64,000 nucleotides of DNA from Desmodesmus armatus (lineage: Eukaryota > Chlorophyta > Chlorophyceae > Sphaeropleales > Scenedesmaceae): positions 1 through 64,000 of the forward strand of contig VIIQ02000712.1 in assembly GCA_007449985.2 (NCBI GenBank), in the 5' to 3' direction. A program made the translations under genes and the position numbers. Shown here piece by piece: positions 22,769 through 36,131 of this stretch (positions are counted from its first letter, which is position 1; every line of letters starts with the position of its first letter). Below the pieces are notes generated by a model. That model ran no database searches. It was not told the origin of the DNA and saw only the letters and a list, made by a program, of their open reading frames with translations.

Positions 22769-23404
22769 CTGTGTGGCAGCTGCGGCAGCTGGTGGTGGTG
22801 TTGGGGTGGGCTTGCAGTGTCTGCGCATGCCACCTATCGGGCAGGTTGTGCCTGCTGTACAGTATGGAGATGTATTTGTTTGACTTCATTTGTGTGGGTG
22901 AAAGAGAACGAATGCTTGTTACTTGGTCTAGTTGTCATTGCATGACGGCACTGAGCAAACAACCACAACAAATGTTCCGAGAGTACATATGAGCATGTAT
23001 GGACTTGTGTAATCGGTCTCAGCTGATGCTAACACCTGCCATGCCGCACAAGCGCAGCAGCTGTGCCCACACACATTCGTTGCACACTGCTCTCGTCGCC
23101 AGCATATCACTGCACCCTGCTGGGCTCAGCAAGCCGTGCAGGCACACCTGTTGCAGGGTGCCAGCCTTTCACAGTGATCACATGTTTCTCATGGACGTTG
23201 TCTTGCAACAACAACATCACTCCAAGCACTCGTAGCATGTCCTGTCCAAACTTGATCGATTGCAATCACACTGACCACAACACACAAAACCTGGCCAAAC
23301 AGACCTGCTGGCAACCCGCTATCATTACTGTCATCACAAGCTGACATGCTCATCCCTGGCCACCACACACTATCAGCCTGAGAACTGCCAAGCGCTGAGC
23401 CCTG
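22769..23404. other. convergent 3' region between PITH gene and C2/coiled-coil gene
   Basis: 3' UTRs of two facing genes. TGTAA at 23008-23012 is a plausible poly(A) signal for the PITH gene, about 240 bp after its stop. No coding features were recognised. Confidence 0.45.
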
Positions 23405-26400
23405 TCAGCCCCTTGAAAAGAACCCTGCCAACCCTCCGCGCTTTTTCGGGCTGGTCGCCGGTGACTGCGCTGGCTGCTGCTGCTGCTGCGGTTGCCGCCG
23501 CTGCTGCTGCATGGGGCTGTCAGGCGACCGCCCACCTCCTGTCCCACCTTGCCGCCCTGCTGCAGTGGCTGCCGCCTGACTGTTTGCTGCCTGATAGTCG
23601 CCATCATCCAAGTCACCACCACCAGCATCCTCATCTACATCTTCATACTCATCTGAGCAGCAGTGGCACCGCAACACCGACAGGCAACTTTTTACTTAGA
23701 GTTACTTGAAGGTTGGGCATGATTAGATGTTGACAGACAGCAGAGGCGTACTGTAGTTGCACATAGGAGTGAGGCTAGCAGTGCTGGAGCGTGCAGCAAC
23801 ACCTTGGGGTAAAATGCGAGGTGCACTGAGCAGAGCTTAACAGGGTGATCACCTTCACATGCAGGCGACATGCACGGACTCTACATGTGCAAACCATGCG
23901 CCTATCAGGAGGCCGCCAGCTGTGCGCCACGTCCCAGTGACGCATGACATGGAAGCATCCTGGCAAGGCGCGATCAACGCGTCAGTGCTGAGCCTTTGTG
24001 CAATTAGCTATCAGACCGACTCGGGTTCTGCTTGCAAGCAGGAACCGGCAGCCATCTTGATGTATGCCATCCAAGCTGTCAACGTCACCCACCTTCATCT
24101 GTCACCCCTTCAAGTGGCTGTGCTGGAGGCGCACCCCATGCCTGCTGGCCCTGCTGCTCCCACTGCTGCTGCTGCTGCTCCCACCGCTGCTGCTGTTCTT
24201 GCCGCTCCCACCGCTGCTGCTTCTGTGGCAGCAGCTGTTGTGGGCTGCTGGCACCCCAGGCTTGCTGTGGACTGGGCATGTCCCGTGACACCCTGCCCTG
24301 TTGTTGTAGCTGCTGCTGCTGCTGCTGACTGGGACTGCCCCTGCCAAAGCTGCCAGGCACTGCTGCTGCTGCTCCCCCTGGACTCCTGACACCGTCTGCA
24401 CTAGTTGTCAGCCGCTGCTGCTGTGCAGTCGGCAGCAGAGGCGACCCAGGCTTGGAGTTGACCCTCCCAGAGCCCTGATTCTGTGCATCCGCTGTGCCTT
24501 GATGCATCAGCCTCGCCTCTGCACTGCCAGCCCTCAGGGTATAAAGACCCTGTGCCGCAAAACCGCGGCCAGACGCCGATCCAGCAGCACCCTCTACCCC
24601 TCCTGCCGCCGCCCCGGCTGCTGCTGCCGCTGCCAGCGGGTGGGAGTGAGGCCGCTGGCTGCGAATACTGCTGCTCTGCAAAGCATCCGGCAACCTGGGC
24701 GAGCCTGTCGTCCCAGCTGCTGCTACAGCCGCTGAAGATGACACCGGGCTGCCGCCACTGCCAGGAAGCCGACTGCTCCCACCACCATGCCAAGGCCCAT
24801 ACGCCGCAGGGTGTGACGGCTGCGCTGCTGCTGGCTGGTGCAGTGCAGCGGAGCCAGGAAACCCCAGCTCTTGAAGAGATGGCAGCCCAGCAAGAGCGCC
24901 AAGAGAGTTGCCGACAGCAGGGTTCCAGTACCCCATGCCTGCTGCTCCTGCGGCTGTGGGTGAGTCCAACGCACTGCCTGTGAGGTGGTCAATGCTGCCA
25001 AAGCCACCCATCAGTTGGGCATCCTTCTCTGCAAGCTTTGTCTTCAGCTGTGCAATCTCCCTGGCATACCTGCGCATCCAGACACCAGCAGACACACCGC
25101 GGCAGCTTGAGCACCGCAGGGTATGGCACAACAGACCGGGGAGCAATCCTTTGGTGGCCTGAGTGGCATGGTATCTCTGACCTTGATGTGTGTGTTGGCC
25201 CCCAAGCAAATTCAAGTTTGCTGGACCAAGTCAGTTGCCAGTCATCTGGCCAGTGCTGCACTGCCTAGGGCACTTGCACCTGCAAGGGCCTACACAGTCT
25301 GCTGTGCAACACAGCGACAAGCCAAACACTAATGACAAACAGTAGCCAGCAGGACTCCCCCTCCTGGCAATCCACACATGCAAAATCCATACCAACAGGG
25401 GTCGAGTACAGCTGGCGCACCTTTTTGTGACCTCCAGTAGCTCGTTTTGTGCTGCCACAGCGCTGGTCTCAGCTTTCTCAGCCCGCATGGCGGCGGCGAG
25501 GCGCTCCGACTCCTTGCCCATCAGCTGCGCATCAACTGCGGCGACATCCGCAGCACAAAACGGCATGGTGGCTGTACTGTCTGGCTACATCATCACTTTC
25601 CAGATTAGCCAGGCCCAAGGTTCATATATCTGCAGCTTGAGCTTCAGCACTCAGACTGCTCTCAACCCTGCAGAACTCACATGATGCTGCCGCTTTGGCT
25701 GCTGCAGCTTCGCTCTCTGCCAGTGCTGCTGCGGCTGCCTGTGTCGCCGCCTGCTGCTCAGCAGCCACACCAGCTGCAGACACGTTCGCAAGCTCCTCCC
25801 TGCATGCGCACCACAAAGACGCATGATGGTCAGGTTCAAAGTGTGCTGGGAGAGGAGCTGTGCGGCTTGAAGGGAGGAGGGTGGCGGGTTTGCCACGCTG
25901 TGTGGTGTTGGGGTCGCACAGAGCCCAGGCGGCAATGGTGAACACATGTGTGTTGTGCACAGTGCGTCATCACGGAATCACCAAATGGGTGAATTGGAGT
26001 CATAGGTCGCCCCTGAGGGGCGAACCGGCAGCTGCTGATTTTGCTGACAGCTTTGAGGCGTGCATACAACTTGAATGTCCACAACCACAACTCAACTCCA
26101 TATGTAGCTATAGCCTGGAGGCTATAGCCTCCCCGCTGGGTGATGATGGCATGCCTGAGTCTATGTGGTGTAATTCACCTGAGCCGGGTGACCTCCTGCT
26201 GCAGCGTGTTTGCTGAAGCCTTCCACACCTCAAGCTCCTTGTTGCGTGTAGCTGATGCTGACAAGAGCTGCACATGGCAGCAGCAGCATACGGGTGGCAA
26301 ATGACCCAGTCGTTACCGCCTCAACGCCACTAGCTAAGCCTATAGGCACTAGCACATGCCTGTGCTAGGTACAGGCAAGCTGCAGGAGGCACACAGATTT

Positions 26401-29020
26401 CAAACACAGCCAGCACGCTGCTACCAGCACATCACACTGGTTGGGTTCGCTGCAGGCGCACCTGCTGCAGCCGTGTGATGACGGCTTCCTGGTCAGTGAC
26501 TGCCTTCTTGAGTGTGGCCAGGGTATTCTGGTGGATCTCCTGGTCAACCAGCAGCTTGCTCTGTGCACAGAGGCAGGAGTGTGAGGGGTGCGTGCAAACC
26601 CTTGATGAGAGCAGGCATTCTTTGCAGCTTGACCAAGCAGTGATTGATGTGGCAGCAATCATTTGTATGGCATTGGCAGTCCATTGCTCAGTGGCCGTCA
26701 CAGCAGCGGCCCTCGCCGACGCTGTTGTAACCGCCACCAAGGCTCCAGAAGTGCATGATCCCCTAGCCGGCAGATACGACCAAGCAGGGGCAGCTACGCA
26801 GCTCGCCGCACACATCATTACGACTGGCCATCATGGTATGTACCTGCCAAATCATGACGTGCGATAGACCGTGTATCTACTGGATGCAACTCATATGTCA
26901 ACACATGCGCACACCTGCTGGAAGTGTGCCTCCTGTAGTTCCAGGTACTGTAACGATTATGAAGGTGTACCAAGGCCAAGCCACTTGCTGTTACCGCCAC
27001 CAAGGAGCAGCCAAACAGCAAGGCATAGCAAAGCAGCCAGCGGATAAGCCTGGGCAGATGCTGCCAGCTTCATGTACAAGTGAGACATGTGTCATCCTAC
27101 CTGCTGGAAGTGTGCCTCCTGTAGTTCCAGGTACTGCCGCTGCAGCTCAATCACATCCACCTTCTCCGCATGCAGCTGCTGCAGCCGCCGCACGAGCTCC
27201 CCATTCCGCGCCCGCTCGGTCGCATGCTTCCCAAGCACTATCGTGAGCTGCTGCAACACCTGCTCCCGCGTAGCTGACTCCAAGGGGATGTGGGTGCCAG
27301 GGAGCAGGTGGGCCTGGCTGGAGTCCAGCAGGCTGTTGGCTGTGGCTGCAGCTTCCTTCTCCTCATGCAGAAGCTGCCGCAGATGCTGAAGGTCGGAAGA
27401 CAAGTTGCTGCACAGCATACCACACAGGACGAGTGCAGTGCAGGAACCACAGCATCTACAACGAGACACATGACTGTTGTGGCTTCCAGAACACAGCCCG
27501 CACTGCTTGAAACGAAGCGTGACACAGCACCAGGTACTAGGGTGTCGTTGCGTCTGACACCACCCACCAAGCTGAGCGTTGAACCCCTGTCTGCCAAGTT
27601 CCTAGCTGGTGCACGACCTTCCAGGGCTAGCGTACACACATCAAGCCATTAAGGGGGTACGACAAGTTGAAGGCCCTTCGGGGCACCCTCATGAGCCCTT
27701 GGCTCGCTGGCTAGTGCTGAGGTTGGGACCCTGTCCCCAAAATACTGTACTGTTCTGTAAAAATGCTCACAAGCAGATGCCCCCCCCCCTCTTCGGTACA
27801 TCCCAGTACACCCCTTACCCCCACCTGTTAGCAGCCTGCAGCTCAGCAATCCTGCCGTCGGCTGCCTCTGCACATTGACCGGCAAGGTCCAGCTGCCGCT
27901 GCAGCCGTTCCAAGGCCTGTTGCTTCGCCAGGAGATCCCCCAGCAGCATCTCTGCTGCCCCGCTTACATGCAACCCTGTGCTGGCTGCAGCCCAAGAGGC
28001 AGCTGTGGCTGCTGCTGCCGCTGCTGCTGCTGCTGTGGCACCTGCTGCTTGACGGCTGCCCTTGACCTGTGGGGAGCGACTGGGCTCGGGTACAGGGCTA
28101 GGGCTGCTTAGCAGTGCCGGCATCTGCAGTCGCTGCTGCTGCTGCTGCCGCCGTTGCTGTTGCTGTTGCTGTTGCGCCAGGTGCTGGAGCTGCTGCTGAA
28201 ACCGAGGGACGTCCCAGCATGTGGCATGAAGAGTTACACGGGCATTCGCCGCGTCTGCTGCTGTGAGCTGGGGGTTGCAGCTGATCTGCAGCTGTGACAG
28301 CTGGCATGGCCTGCCGGCTGCCTGTTTGGCAACCGCGGCAAGCGGTAGTGTGAGGCGTGCAAAGCATGTGGATGCAGGTAGCCTGCTGGGGCTGCTCTTC
28401 CTTTCGCTGCTGGTGCTGGGATATGGCTGCAGGTGCAGCTCCAAGGTTGCTGTAGTTTGCTCTGACATGAGGATGGGAAGGGTCACCTGCAGCAGACAAC
28501 ACAGCCGATATCTGTAACTGTAACTGTAACTGTAACTCTGCATCAAGCTGTTGCGGTTAGGCATGATGTTGACCGACGGGATGGCACCACTGGCTTAGTA
28601 CTAGGTCGCAGCTTCAATTGTAGAGCGCTGCTGTGCTCACTTCAAGAGCTGTGGGCCCTGTCTGCACCCTGGCCATGCAGGCGGCTGCCCAACCAGCATA
28701 TAGCACAGCAGGTGAAGAACCCTCAAAGCGGAGCTCCCAGCCTGAAGCCTGACGTACCTGGTGGCCAACCGGCCATGAAACATCCTGCTTGCTGGTGCAC
28801 ACTGGCACAACTGCCAACACCCCACTCAACCCCTTCAGATTGCTGCCGTCACTGCCGTCTGCTGCTGCTGCTGCTGCCACGTCCCTGCTGCTTGCCGCAC
28901 TGCCGGCCCTGCTGGGCCCGCCAACTGCCAGGAGGCCGTTATTGCTGTTGTACACGCGAAGCATCGCCCCACTGGAGGCTTCAGCTCCCTCCCTTGCATC
29001 CAACTGTATGTACATAGGCC

Positions 29021-29051
<31 letters not shown>

Positions 29052-31276
29052 ACCGCTGCTCACACACCTCCACACCGCAAGGACCTCATACGCACCCGCC
29101 TGCTGTACCGCAGCAGCGGACAGCAAGCCCTGCAGGGGCCGGTCAAGCTGCGGCAGCCCTAGCTGCAGCAGCTGCAGCCTGCCGCCTGTCTCAGAAGCTG
29201 CTGCGGTAAGTCCAGATCCTTGCAGCGCTGCCAGCAGGGTCTCACAGCCCATGCCCAGCAGCACCGTGAGGTACAGCGTGCAGGAGTCTGTGAGGGCGAG
29301 AGCCAAGCTGTAGTGCTGGCCAGGCAGCAAGCCGGACAGCTTGATGCTGCCCTTAGCCAAGGCGCGGTTGGTTGAGTGGCTGAGCAGGGAGATGTGCAGC
29401 CGGCTGTGAGAGAGCTGGGACTCCTGGCACCTGATGCGCAAGAGCTCTCCCCTGCAGGAACAACAGGCACCACCTCAAACACGGATCATGGGGCTATGGG
29501 GTTTGGTGTGCAGGTTGAGATACGACCCCACGGCTGCAAGGATACAGGAGCTGCTGAAGTAGGCAGGCAGCACATGCAGTACATGTGCAATACAGTGGGG
29601 CCATTTCTGATGCACCAACATGTACAACTACATGCTTCTCAGATTAGTGGTCAAAAGGCTCACCAGAATGGGTTGATGGAAGCTGCAGCCACACTAGTAC
29701 CGGCTTGTGCTGGGCCCTGTGAGTCCATGCCGGCCCGCAGAGTCACCAGGGTGCTGGGAGGCTGCAACTGCCCCTGAGGCCTGCAAGGTTAGCAGGTATG
29801 GTGTGGCAAGTACACTGAGCACACTGAGTGCTTAACATCCCAGCGCATGTTTGCTGGCGTCACAGCATGCCTACTGCATGCATCCTGTAGACAGCCGCGC
29901 CGGGCGCTACACCTGTTTGGGTGCGCTGGACTATGCAGACGCGGTTGCAATTAGCTGCTGCGCACGGCCAATGCTGTTCACCACAGTACACGCACTGACA
30001 TCACCAGCAGACTGCTGGCCAAAAAACTTGTGTACTGGTTCTTACCCGGGCACAAGAGGCACGTTGCTTGCAGCTGACACCAAAACCAGCAGCTCCACGC
30101 CCCCCTCGCTCAACTGCCCAGCAGCTGCACCTCCAGCAACAGCAGCATCAGCAACTGCGCTTTCTTCCTGGCCGCTGTCATAGCTGCTGCCCAGAAGCAT
30201 GCTGTTGTCAACCGCTGCTGCTGCTGGCTTGTAAGAGGTCTGCATGTTTGCACCTGCTAGCCCTGCAGGCTCTGCTTGCAGCAGCATCAGCTCCAGGAGC
30301 ACATGTGGCTTGCTGGTGTTGTAGCTGGCTTGCTGACTGTTGCGCACTGATTGCAGCTGAGCAGCCTGCAGCATGGTGTGCGGCACAACGTAAGAGAGAG
30401 TAAACTCGCTGAAAGCGAGTTTATTCCATACCTTTGAGGTCCTCTTACATACATCCCTAGCACAGTCTGTGGTGTGTTGCTGTTGCTTCTGCTTGCACCC
30501 CATTGCGTGGCAGCATGAGCTGCTGAATGACTCATGCTAGCAAGCAAGGTTGCTTTACATTTATGTATGTGACCCTGAGCATCTGCTGTATGCCTCAAGT
30601 AGAGAAAACCAGAGAGCAGGTTGAGTCTGCCTGTCAAGCTCACTCGGACAACTTGCAGGTAGCTGCAAGCACCTGAGGATGCCGCCGCTGCTGCATACAA
30701 CGTGTGCTCCGCTCACCTGACTGCCCAAACCATCGGGCATTTGCTGCAGTCTACAGTCTGGCGCCTCCTGCAGTAGCACTGGCACTGCAACATGCTCGCC
30801 TGCTGCTAGCCGCTGCAGCAGCTGCTGCTCCAGGCCCAGCACAGCAGATGCAACCAGCCTGTCCACCTCCCTTCCTGCACAAACCAGGACAGCAGAGCAG
30901 CGCTCAAGTATGTCCACATGCGCTTGCTGCGTACCAAGACACGCAATCTACAGATGCTGATTTAGTCACACGCTGCTGCGTGCTTTTACAGTACAGGCAC
31001 ACGGAAACATGGCTAGCCAAGCGGGACCAGCACCCAGCATGAGCACTTGCCTGCAACAATGGGTCCTGCCGGAGCTGCAACTGAGGGTGCTGCAAACAAG
31101 CTGATGTTCAGCTTGGCAGCAGGATCTGTGCTGCTGTCTTCACTGTCTGCAAAGCAGTGCCCCAAGGGAGTGGTGCTGCAGCACAGCTCTGCTGCTGCAT
31201 GCGGCAGCCGCAAGAGGAATGTCCTGCTGCTGAATTCTGGTGTTCTGCTGGGCCGTGCTGTATCTGTGCGGCACAC
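23405..31276 (-). CDS. large C2-domain and coiled-coil protein (CCDC33-like), 5' end unresolved
   Basis: Exons (minus): 31051-31276, 30717-30874, an unresolved exon near 30583-30662, 30046-30365, 29664-29780, 28641-29451, 27825-28486, 27101-27407, 26462-26560, 26179-26267, 25681-25799, 25421-25535, 24093-25069, 23405-23652. N-terminal half holds C2-like beta-sandwich segments (TPEFSSRTFLLRLP; VELLVLVSAASNVP with SINPFWGELLRI; TLELHLQPYP). The second half is coiled coil (ERARNGELVRRLQQLHAEK; LATLKKAVTDQEAVITRLQQ; LKTKLAEKDAQLMG). A Gly/Ala/Gln-rich disordered region then leads to an acidic patch (DEYEDVDEDAGGGD) and the C-terminus KKRGGLAGFFSRG. This C2 plus coiled-coil order resembles CCDC33, a cilium/sperm-associated family in animals, so a flagellar role is inferred only. 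The intron after 31051 has a GC-AG donor (gcaagt). A possible first exon with ATG 31754 (to 31691) does not join in phase. Confidence 0.7.
26914..26950. repeat. 37-bp copy of a coding exon end (first copy, intronic)
   Basis: Identical over 37 bp to 27100-27136, which is the 3' end of a coiled-coil exon plus its donor. This copy lies in the following intron of the same gene. Confidence 0.85.
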
Positions 31277-31673
31277 CTGCGATCACAATACACATCAGAC
31301 GTTACAGTTTATGCCGGCATGGCACAGAGTTGTACCAAGTGTGCTGGCCAAGCTGCTGTCCCTGACCCGGTTGTCGACTGCTACTGAGCACAACAGCACA
31401 CCAACACAGAGCCCTCGGTGCTACACTTCCCAGACTGAACATGCATGCTTCAGACAGGTTTTGTTCTCGTTCCCACAAGCATGCACATCCTGTACCAGGT
31501 CTGGCGGGAGTGCTGGTGTCCCATGTCCTCCTTGAGCTGTCGCTGCTGTGCCGCAAGCATCCAGAATTTGGAAGGCTACATAATACCGCCATGGCTCCTG
31601 AGGACGCCAGATGAAACGGGTGAACAGTTGTGGCACTCCGCAAAGTGTGCTGTGCTGATGACTGTGACCCTGA

Positions 31674-31961
31674 TTGAACTCAGTACTCACAACAGCAGCT
31701 GTACAAAATCACCTGTGCCTGGACGCCCAGCAGCTGCACGCGCAGATACACCATTACCAAGACATTCTATGTAGCACAGTTGACCTGAACACAACATTTA
31801 CAGCCCCAGAAGCACCGAAAAAGGAAAGGCCGCGCAATTACGGTCCCGGCTGTGAATTTGTTAAGGACTATGAACATACAGACCTTGTACAACTTGAGAA
31901 GAATGTCAAAGAAATGAAGGAATTTTCAACGCTTGATCTTGAGAGCTGTGCAGGAAAGTGA
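31674..31961 (+). CDS. possible small protein or exon upstream of the C2 gene
   Basis: An open frame of 95 codons whose last 55 codons look protein-like and are AT-richer than the surroundings (PKKERPRNYGPGCEFVKDYE; LVQLEKNVKEMKEFSTLDLE), ending at TGA after SCAGK. The segment from about 1801 bases past 30000 onward is preceded by a good acceptor (ttacag), so it may be a last exon rather than a full gene. No family was recognised. Its 5' third overlaps a minus-strand candidate exon and may be a shadow. Confidence 0.25.
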   Translation: MNSVLTTAAVQNHLCLDAQQLHAQIHHYQDILCSTVDLNTTFTAPEAPKKERPRNYGPGCEFVKDYEHTDLVQLEKNVKEMKEFSTLDLESCAGK

Positions 31962-33385
31962 TCGCACTTGACTCATGGATGCAACTTCTAACTGCACTGC
32001 AGTGCAGCTGCTCTCTTGTTTTGTGTATGAAGTGTGGGCCTTACATCTGTCATGTGTATACTGAACATTTGTAGAGTACCACTTGGAAGGGGTCAGGCAA
32101 AGGGGTTGTGTGATCCGCTTGCGCCCAGGGTGTGCGGCCTTACAACCCACAGAGGCCGACACAACAATCTCACTCCATGACTCAGGCGACGCAAGCACGG
32201 CTTGCGCTGCGCTGTGCTTCAGGCTGCCCCACATCAAGCACCTTGAGACGCAAATGCAAAGCAAGCATCACCGCATCACTCACCTGTGCAGTACTGCAAC
32301 CGCCACCCCACCCACACCATCATCCAAGCGCCAACCACGCAACTGTATACATGTACCAACACCAACCAGCGCAACAGCACCAAGACCACAGCCAGAATGA
32401 AAATCAATATGCAAATGAACTTGATGAGCCACGCGCACAAAGGCAGGGACAGGCACCAGTACACCAGGGCATACAAGAAGATGCCAGCGCGTCCATGGGA
32501 CAGCAGGCCACACCCAAACATCAACAAGACACTGGCAACTCCAATGCAACAACGTCAACACCATTATTAGCATGCGGCAGTCAGGAGTGAACCCAAACAC
32601 TGCCACTCACCACCGAGACATCCTCCAAACACGGTCATGGTAATACTGCAACATACACGAGGCACTGAAACAGCTGCAGCTGCATGTGCTCTGAGAAACA
32701 AGCCCTGATGAAGTGCAGGGCAGCACCATCATGGGCCATGATGTACAGACAATAATGCACTGGAGCGAATACAGGGGGATTGCAAGGCATCATAGGCTGC
32801 GGCAACCTACATCAAGGCTCAGTACCAAATATCTCAACAAGGCAGTCATGAACCCCCAGACCTCTCTCTGTTGCAACTTTCATGATGCCCGTCATGGGCA
32901 TCAAGGCGTAACAGCTGCTTCTAGTGCCAGTGGCACATTATTCAACAAAACACATCCGGAAGTCCTGGAGAACACACATACCATCCAACCTCGGGCTGTG
33001 CCAAAACTTGGATTGGGTTGCAAAAAACATATGCACCACCGTGGTGGCGGCCACCTGCACCATCATGGTGGATCAACTTCTCAAATATGCAGCAGGTCTC
33101 TGCATGCCCTGCATACCCTCTTGCACTACGCCGCAAACAAACCGTTGGGGCCCAACAACTCACAACCTTCAGATCAACACAATGTAGCGCACTGTCAAGA
33201 GAGATCACATCCCACGCCAACCATGCCAGTGCCACTGCAGTGCTGCTCAGTACCAGCACAACATGTCTGGTCAAGCAAAACCAAGGGTGTCAAGGGCACT
33301 GCGTGTGGCGCTATGCCGCACCCAAACAACGGTTGAATTCACAAACTCGAAAATGAATCACATCGAACCGGAACATCACACCAGA
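31962..33385. other. intergenic region upstream of the C2 gene and downstream of SDR copy A
   Basis: No family-level coding signal. The part from about 33040 resembles 36850-37260, so it belongs to the duplicated SDR unit's 3' flank. Confidence 0.4.
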
Positions 33386-36131
33386 TCAGATCAGGTCAAT
33401 GTGCACACGCTCAGGCTCCGACTCCAAGCTGCTGGGAACAGACTGAGTGCTGCACAGCTGCCCTGCAGGCGCACCGAAGGGCACAGCCCACATCAGCTCC
33501 TCGCTGAGGGCCCACAGCTTCAAGCCAAGATTGGCATCAAGTGAGGCTGGTGAGGCTGGGCCAATGGAGCAGTCCTGGTAGTACTCCCCTCCTGTGATGC
33601 CGGGTGAGGTGCACAGGTACACAGGGGTGGCAGCACCCTGCACGCACAGCACCAGACAATCGGGCAATCGCGACTTTCTCTTTGCAGCAAGCGCTTGTGG
33701 CAGCATCACACAGGTGCCGCCTTACGGTAGGCTGTCACGCGCAGATGGAACATTGCACTCAGGCAGCCTTCAAGTTGCCAGTTGCCCGGACCGTAGTGCC
33801 CACTGCCATCGATGGCGCGGCTGTGCCCAGATGTCAATCACTGTTGCTCAACTGTTAAGACGAAGAAGTCAGTGAGCGCAAAAGGCGGCTGTTTCTAGGC
33901 TTTCAGGCCTGGCTTCAGCACTCGAAAAGCACTCACCTGCTCGACACCCCTGAAGGCCCAGGAAAATGCAGCCATCACCATACGCGTCAGCAGTGGGTTG
34001 ACTGCCTTGTTGATGTGCCTTGCGATGTCTGTCTTGACAAGCCCTGCAGTGCAGTGAACATTCATTTTGAATTGAATTGTCAGTCATTTTGTCAACTGAC
34101 ACTTTGGCGCGCTGCATCAAACGCAGCAGCAACATGCAAGCTGCAGTGGCGCCCTGACCTGAAGTCAGGACATGCTAGCCTTTACCACGGTGGCAGCCTG
34201 GGTTGCCCACACACTCAGTCCAGGCAGGCTTTGTTTATTCCTGTGACTGCAAAATGACAACATATGTCAATGGCGCAGAGGACTTGTACAATGCCTGCCA
34301 ATGCTCAAACCAGCTGCTTCAGCTGCTCACCTGGGTGGCAGGCCACTGCGATGACAGGCGCTCCCTCTGCTGCCAGCCTCTCATGGAGCTCACGCACAAA
34401 CAGCAGGTTGCACAGCTTGCTCTGGGCCTGCACATCGGATGCATCCCATATAGGGTTCAACAGCATCACAGAAGCAAACATACCGCGATGATTGTCAGCG
34501 CTCATAGAAAAAGCTGCGGAGCTGCAGACATTGTTGTGAGCTCGGGCACATTATCAAGCCATGGACAGCAGGCATTTCATCTAGCAGCCCAATGGGCAGG
34601 ACAGCGTGAGGCCTCAGGCTCAAAAGGGCACAGCAACTGCTGGCGTGTGGCCACTATGGCTTGTCCTCATGTAAATGAAGCACCAGATGATGTAGCTGCA
34701 ATTGCAACTCACGTATGCATGGTAGGGGTGGTAGCCGTACTCGCTGTCAAGGCTATGCAGCCGAACAGGCCCGCCTTTCTTTGTTGGGTAGGTAGTGAAG
34801 AGCGCTGCAGAGCTCAGCACCACCACACGGCCAGGCTCCCCACACTCCTCCGCTGTAGCTTTCAGCAGAGGCATCAGCTGCTGCACCATCGCAAAATGGC
34901 CCAAGTGGTTGGTACCAAACTGCAGCTCGTGACCGTCAGCAGTGCGGCCAAAAGGGCATGCCATGACACCGGCGTTAGCGAGAAGTATGTGACAGGGCTT
35001 CCCCAGCTGCTTGAAGCACTCAGTGAAGTCTCGGACAGATGCCAGGGATGAGAGGTCACAGTGCATGACGGTCAGCTTAGCCTTGGGGTGCTGGGCGCGG
35101 ATGGAGGCAGCGGCTTGCTCGCCTCGTTCAATGTCGCGCACAGCCATGATGATTTCTGTAGGCAGCAGGGGCAGGGTGATGCGGCAGAGACAGCATCAGA
35201 TGGCATAGCATGGCATGGCATGTCTGCAGGCAAGCGGTGTCTTGCAACTGCTTGCAGGCTGTGCTTGTGCAACCTCGATGCCCAGGCTGGCTCACTTGCT
35301 GACACTACAGGCTGTGTGTTGACGTCAGGCTACCACACAGATGGGATCGCAGCCTGCTGCGACAGTGAGCCATACACCAGGCTGCAGGCTGGCCTTGGTG
35401 ATCAGAAATGCTTCTGCCGATATGCTGCAAAGGCCACGCCTTGATGCGCACCTGCACCCTTAGCAGCCAGCACACGCGCTGATTCCTTGCCCAGGCCTGT
35501 GTTGCAGCCAGTGATGATGGCAACCTGCAAGCAGCAGGAAACATGTGACTGTTCAGTCATGCCACAGCAGCAACTTGCATTCAATGGCTGGCAGCACCAT
35601 CTGAACGACAGGCCGCTGACAAGCGCAGTCTGCGCACGTGCCCAGCAGACACTGTCGTAGGAGCAGATCTGCAAGCAGCACTACTGGTCGTATAACAGTA
35701 GTGTGCTATGTTGTTCTACACTCCTGCCAGGACGGCACTGTTGTTCAGCCTGATTATGGTGTGTTGCTGGCTTGCTCCCCTTGGCGTTCATCCTTGTGCA
35801 ATGGAACTGGGCTGGCTGTGACTTCGCGCACGGTTCCTTCACTTTATGAAAGTCCAGTGAACAGTTGAGACAAGGCTTGGCTTACAGGTTTTGCACTCAG
35901 GCTCACCTTGCCATCGCCATCCCACTTGGTAGCCACCTGCTCTGCTGTGCTGCTGCTGCCAAAATTGTTGGAGCGTTTGCGCGCCACAAAGTGCGCCCGG
36001 ACTGCGGAGGGACAGCTCCCACCCTGCAATCAGTGGTGTGAAGCATAAGTCGTTGTATCTCACTTATCGCACGCCGCATGCACAACGTTCTGCCAGGTGC
36101 ACACCTGCGACGTGTATTCGCGCGTGTCCAT
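33386..36131 (-). CDS. short-chain dehydrogenase/reductase, copy A (TIC32/retinol-dehydrogenase-like)
   Basis: NAD(P)H-dependent classical SDR. Exons (minus): 36105-36131, 35907-36023, 35452-35524, 34713-35155, 34331-34427, 33937-34043, 33386-33637; all phases close to 371 aa. Motifs: FGSSSTAEQV near the N-terminus, as in TIC32-like SDRs; the cofactor-binding TGCNTGLG; LLANAGVM; HLGHF; catalytic Ser in VVLSSA; and catalytic Tyr/Lys in YAQSK, which spans the exon 4/5 junction. The C-terminal GGEYYQDC and WALSEEL are also shared with copy B. Start ATG encodes MDTREYTSQ, matching copy B's MGTREYTSQ, which supports both starts. Substrate is unknown; chloroplast envelope or a hydrophobic alcohol/aldehyde substrate are both possible. 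It is the downstream member of a tandem pair. Confidence 0.9.

Noticed and set aside
32713..33336. 207-codon open frame rich in His and Ser
   Set aside because: No recognisable motif; it overlaps sequence shared with the SDR spacer and looks non-coding.
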